Positions 6,211-8,712 of a stretch of DNA of 8,712 nt are shown here, piece after piece. Within the stretch, counting starts at the first letter, position 1; each line of letters begins with the position of its first letter. The translations under genes were made by a program, and so were the position numbers. The stretch comes from Bacteroidales bacterium UBA5621 (lineage in GTDB: Bacteria; Bacteroidota; Bacteroidia; Bacteroidales; VadinHA17). The notes under the pieces are model-generated. The model was not told the origin of the DNA. It was given only the letters and a program-made list of their open reading frames with translations, and ran no database searches. The stretch spans positions 1 through 8,712 of the forward strand of contig DIKJ01000110.1 in the NCBI GenBank assembly GCA_002424525.1. The letters run 5' to 3'.

Positions 6211-7725
6211 TTAAAGTCCGATAACCTTGTAGAGATCCTCGATGTACTCCCTCGTGTTGGAGAGCCTGGGCACCTTGTTCTGGCCTCCAAGCTTGTTCTG
6301 CTTCTTCAGCCAGCTATTGAAAGTGCCGGCGGGTACAGGTCTTACAACAGGCATTACAAGGTTAAGGTCCTTGTAGCGTTTTGCCTCATAATCGGAATTC
6401 ACCGATTTAAGTGTGTCATCCAGTGCCGCAATGAATCTGTTCAGGTCATCAGGAGCCTTTTCAAACTCTATCAGCCATTCGTGGGAGCCTTTTGATTCGA
6501 TGCCGATGAAGACAGGTCCGGCAGTGTAATCGGTAACAACTGCACCTGTGACCCTGCAGGCTGTCTCAATGGCTTTGTCGGCGTTATCAATTATGACTTC
6601 CTCTCCGAATGCGTTTATAAAATGCCTGGTCCGTCCCGATATCGTGAACTTATGTGGTTTTGTTCCTGTAAATTGAATGGTATCACCTATCATATACCTC
6701 CAAAGGCCCCCGTTTGTTGAGATTACCATGGCATAATTCCTGCCCTTCTCCACTTCCCCTATCGTCAGGGAGGGAGGTGAAGCGCTTTTTGCCATCTCGG
6801 CAGGAATGAACTCATAAAATATCCCGTAATCGAGCATAAGAAGCATGTCATTACAGGTGGGATCGTCCTGTAATCCGAAAAACCCCTCCGAGGCATTATA
6901 GGTTTCCATATATTTCATCCGGTCGCTGCCGATCAGCTTTTTAAAGTTTTCACGGTAAGGCTTAAAGCTGATCCCGCCGTGAAAGAAGACCTCAAGATTG
7001 GGCCACACATCAATAAGGTGCTCTTTTCCTGTGCTGGAGAGTATCTGTTTGATAAGAACGAGGAACCATGAAGGGACCCCCGAGATATTCGTAACATTTG
7101 CGTTGACCGCTGACCTGATTATCAGATTCAGCTTCTGCTCGAAATCCGGGAGCAATGCGATCTTTTTTACAGGTGTTCTTACCAGTTCGACCCATGCCGG
7201 GGCATTTTCTATCAGAATTGCCGAGAGGTCGCCGTAAAGGGAGTTGTTGCTGTATTTGTTGACAGCGTGGCTCCCCCCGAGCACAAGTCCTTTTCCCGGA
7301 AAGATCCTGCTGGCAGGGTTGTTCATCATATATACAATGAGAGTATCCCTGGCTCCCCGGTAATGACACTCTTCCAGTGATTCACTGCTGACCGGGATGA
7401 ATTTGCTTTTGGCTGATGTGGTTCCTGACGATTTTGCGAACCATCTGATCTGACCGGGCCAGAGCAGGTCCGCTTCTCCCTCGCGCATCCTTTCGACATA
7501 AGGGATCAGATCCTCATAGTCCTGAACCGGCACTCTCGACTGATACTCCCTTGCTGAACGGATCGATGCATAATCATACTTTCTTCCCCACTCCGTCCTG
7601 GCTGCTTTTGCCAGAAGATCCGTAAGAACCCTCTCCTGAACATCCGCAGGATTCCTCCGGAAAAATTCAATGTTATTTATGCGGCTGGCATTAAGCCGGT
7701 TAACAAGAGATGGAATGATTGCCAT
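6211..7725 (-). CDS. GH3-family acyl-acid amido synthetase-like protein (ANL fold)
   Basis: A 504-residue soluble protein of the GH3 family, first known in plants as auxin- and jasmonate-conjugating enzymes; these adenylate a carboxylic acid and pass the acyl group to an amine, usually an amino acid. The three nucleotide motifs are visible: SSGTTSAKSKFIP at 99-111 (phosphate loop), YNASEGFFG at 276-284 and YMIGDTIQF at 344-352. The C-terminal cap begins near residue 365 (RTRHFINAFGEE, a hinge region) and ends with the conserved basic stretch KQNKLGGQNKVPRL at 475-488. There is no signal peptide or membrane segment. Length (about 500 residues) is typical of the bacterial members common in Bacteroidota. 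Their acid and amine substrates are, as far as I know, unassigned, and the neighbours recO and the deoxynucleoside kinase give no metabolic clue. The ATG at 7725 is the first in frame and gives a normal family start. Confidence 0.92.
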   Translation of the reverse strand: MAIIPSLVNRLNASRINNIEFFRRNPADVQERVLTDLLAKAARTEWGRKYDYASIRSAREYQSRVPVQDYEDLIPYVERMREGEADLLWPGQIRWFAKSSGTTSAKSKFIPVSSESLEECHYRGARDTLIVYMMNNPASRIFPGKGLVLGGSHAVNKYSNNSLYGDLSAILIENAPAWVELVRTPVKKIALLPDFEQKLNLIIRSAVNANVTNISGVPSWFLVLIKQILSSTGKEHLIDVWPNLEVFFHGGISFKPYRENFKKLIGSDRMKYMETYNASEGFFGLQDDPTCNDMLLMLDYGIFYEFIPAEMAKSASPPSLTIGEVEKGRNYAMVISTNGGLWRYMIGDTIQFTGTKPHKFTISGRTRHFINAFGEEVIIDNADKAIETACRVTGAVVTDYTAGPVFIGIESKGSHEWLIEFEKAPDDLNRFIAALDDTLKSVNSDYEAKRYKDLNLVMPVVRPVPAGTFNSWLKKQNKLGGQNKVPRLSNTREYIEDLYKVIGL

Positions 7726-7785
7726 TTAAAGCGTTGCGTTTGAAGGTTAAATATATGGAAAAATATCAGGCCTTTCCAGCGGGAT

Positions 7786-8511
7786 TCAGCTGAAAATATC
7801 TTTCATTACACTTATTGAATTAATTTTTTTGAGACCGGGAAGATGAATTGAAAAATACCTGATGATCGTTTCGAGAGTTTCGTTTCTCTGTGCACCGGTC
7901 AGGCATATTCTTCCTGCTTCATCGAAGGAGGAGCTGAAGAATGCCGCCAGGATATCCGACACCTCAGGACCGGCGTACTGACCGTGAACAGGTGGAACCC
8001 TGACAAACCTGCCGTCCTGCATGTCAAAATATTTATCTGACTGGTAATCTCTTCCTGCCGGCTCAAATCCGAGGAATCCTGCCAGTGATGAGAGGAATGC
8101 GATATGAAAATTTGGAACGCCTGTTGCAGTTCTGTCGAAATAAATGACAGATTCTTCGATATAGTCAAACATTTCTGTATTTGCGCTCTCCTCCCTCAGT
8201 ACAGATGTAAGCACCTCGGCAAGGAAAATAGCGATACAGCTCTTCCGTACATCTGAAAATATACCGGCAGGAGCGTATGAAACAGAAAACTCTTTCAACG
8301 TCTGCATGCTCCTCGAGCCCTTGTTGTACATCACAAGATCGAGTACAAGCAGAGGCTGAAGGGGCACGTTTTGCCTACCGCCCTTTTTATTCCTTGTGCT
8401 TCTTACGAGAAACGACTGCCTGCCGTTTTTCCGGGTATACATCTGTGCCACAACACCCGAATCGGAGTATTTGATCTGATGCAGAACAATGCCCTTTGTC
8501 TTCTCGATCAT
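7786..8511 (-). CDS. recO: DNA repair protein RecO
   Basis: A 241-residue RecO, which with RecR (and RecF) loads RecA onto SSB-coated single-stranded DNA in gap repair. The N-terminal OB-fold is at about 1-80: TKGIVLHQIKYSDSGVVAQ at 5-23 and the basic strand SFLVRSTRNKKGGRQN at 33-48. The helical C-terminal domain has the family pattern FHIAFLSSLAGFLGFEP at 135-151, then YFDMQDGRF at 161-169, and ends with TIIRYFSIHLPGLKKI at 215-230. The zinc-binding cysteine cluster of other RecO proteins is absent (only C92 and C203 remain), which is usual in this phylum. The ATG at 8511 starts right at the conserved OB-fold strand. The gene is divergent from the one at 8640 and is followed after 60 bp by the GH3 gene on the same strand. 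That gap (7726-7785) shows neither a convincing terminator nor a promoter, so read-through is possible. Confidence 0.93.
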   Translation of the reverse strand: MIEKTKGIVLHQIKYSDSGVVAQMYTRKNGRQSFLVRSTRNKKGGRQNVPLQPLLVLDLVMYNKGSRSMQTLKEFSVSYAPAGIFSDVRKSCIAIFLAEVLTSVLREESANTEMFDYIEESVIYFDRTATGVPNFHIAFLSSLAGFLGFEPAGRDYQSDKYFDMQDGRFVRVPPVHGQYAGPEVSDILAAFFSSSFDEAGRICLTGAQRNETLETIIRYFSIHLPGLKKINSISVMKDIFS

Positions 8512-8530
8512 TTCAGAAGGTGTTTTTCTT

Positions 8531-8560
8531 CAAAATTAACAGTATTGAGGATTTAAAACA
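8531..8560 (-). promoter_or_regulatory. Candidate recO promoter
   Basis: TAATTTTG (8538-8531 on the minus strand) is an exact match to the phylum -7 consensus TAnnTTTG. Nineteen bases upstream is TGT (8560-8558) where TTG is expected, within the T-rich GTGTTTT. Transcription would start near 8524 and leave a leader of only about a dozen bases before the ATG at 8511. The -7 match is good and the -33 match poor. Confidence 0.38.
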
Positions 8561-8572
8561 CATGGGTACCTA

Positions 8573-8603
8573 ATTTCTTCGATCCGGCCGATCCTGAAGG
8601 AAT
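8573..8603. repeat. Imperfect inverted repeat between divergent genes, possible operator or leader hairpin
   Basis: Arms ATTTCTTCGATC (8573-8584) and GATC plus GAAGGAAT (8590-8593, 8596-8603) pair as 12 bp, with one T-G wobble and a two-base bulge (8594-8595), around loop CGGCC. The core also contains a direct repeat of CGATCC (8580-8585 and 8589-8594). It sits in the 128-bp gap between recO and the gene at 8640, upstream of a TATATTTA box (8613-8620) that resembles the -7 consensus but has no -33 partner. A regulator binding site or a transcribed hairpin are both possible. Confidence 0.3.
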
Positions 8604-8639
8604 GGAAATTCTTATATTTACCTGTCAATAAACTGCATC

Positions 8640-8712
8640 ATGACCGGAACCAACAACGAAGAGCTCGTAAAGCGGATAGCCCGCCTTGCCCGGCAGAACC
8701 AGGAGCTTGAGG
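8640..8712 (+). CDS. Unidentified gene, 5' end only (helical N-terminus)
   Basis: The ATG at 8640 opens a frame that runs off the window after 24 codons. The visible start, beginning MTGTNNEELVKRIARLARQN, is polar and charged, with hydrophobic residues spaced as in an amphipathic helix or short coiled coil (L9, I13, L16). It has no signal peptide. Coiled starts like this are common before PAS or GAF domains of sensor proteins, but 24 residues cannot decide this and I assign no function. It is divergent from recO and preceded by the inverted repeat at 8573-8603. Confidence 0.5.
   Translation, partial: MTGTNNEELVKRIARLARQNQELE

Noticed and set aside
1..8712. Defence island, prophage or novel multi-gene system
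   Set aside because: Every complete gene falls in a familiar family and none is a nuclease, integrase, transposase, toxin or phage structural protein.

Overview
The window looks like an ordinary chromosomal segment from a member of the Bacteroidota, probably Bacteroidales or a close relative. The reasons are the gene content (a Bacteroidota-type RecO without zinc cysteines, a bacterial GH3-family protein, a Tat-exported Gfo/Idh/MocA oxidoreductase, a secreted DUF1080 protein), start codons without clear Shine-Dalgarno sequences, and promoter-like sites resembling TTG-N19-TAnnTTTG. The species cannot be named from this sequence.

Layout. On the + strand at the left edge are the 3' part of a PfkB-family (adenosine-kinase-like) sugar/nucleoside kinase (2-406) and, 16 bp on, a secreted DUF1080 / 3-keto-disaccharide hydrolase-like protein (423-1118). 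Convergent to these is a minus-strand Tat-signal Gfo/Idh/MocA oxidoreductase (1158-2465). Reading on to the right, four more minus-strand genes follow: a 938-residue periplasmic M16 zinc peptidase (2631-5447), a deoxynucleoside kinase (5535-6149), a GH3-family acyl-adenylating enzyme (6211-7725) and recO (7786-8511). At the right edge a divergent plus-strand gene begins at 8640, and only its first 24 codons are visible.

How the genes may work together. The DUF1080 protein and the Gfo/Idh/MocA enzyme are both predicted to leave the cytoplasm. Together they fit a glycoside-oxidation and 3-keto-glycoside cleavage route known for these families; this link is an inference. The two kinases suggest nucleoside salvage but are far apart and not obviously co-regulated. 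The M16 peptidase, GH3 protein and RecO look like unrelated housekeeping or accessory functions on one strand. Likely transcription breaks lie after the deoxynucleoside kinase (hairpin 5511-5534) and after the M16 gene (hairpin cluster 2541-2630).

Non-coding sequence is sparse and no gap exceeds 165 bp. The most structured stretch is 2541-2630, with three adjacent hairpins including a perfect C6/G6 palindrome; it resembles a dispersed palindromic repeat and may also terminate transcription. A second imperfect inverted repeat (8573-8603) lies between recO and the divergent gene. I see no CRISPR array, tRNA, rRNA, insertion sequence, phage gene or defence system, and no convincing undescribed multi-gene system.
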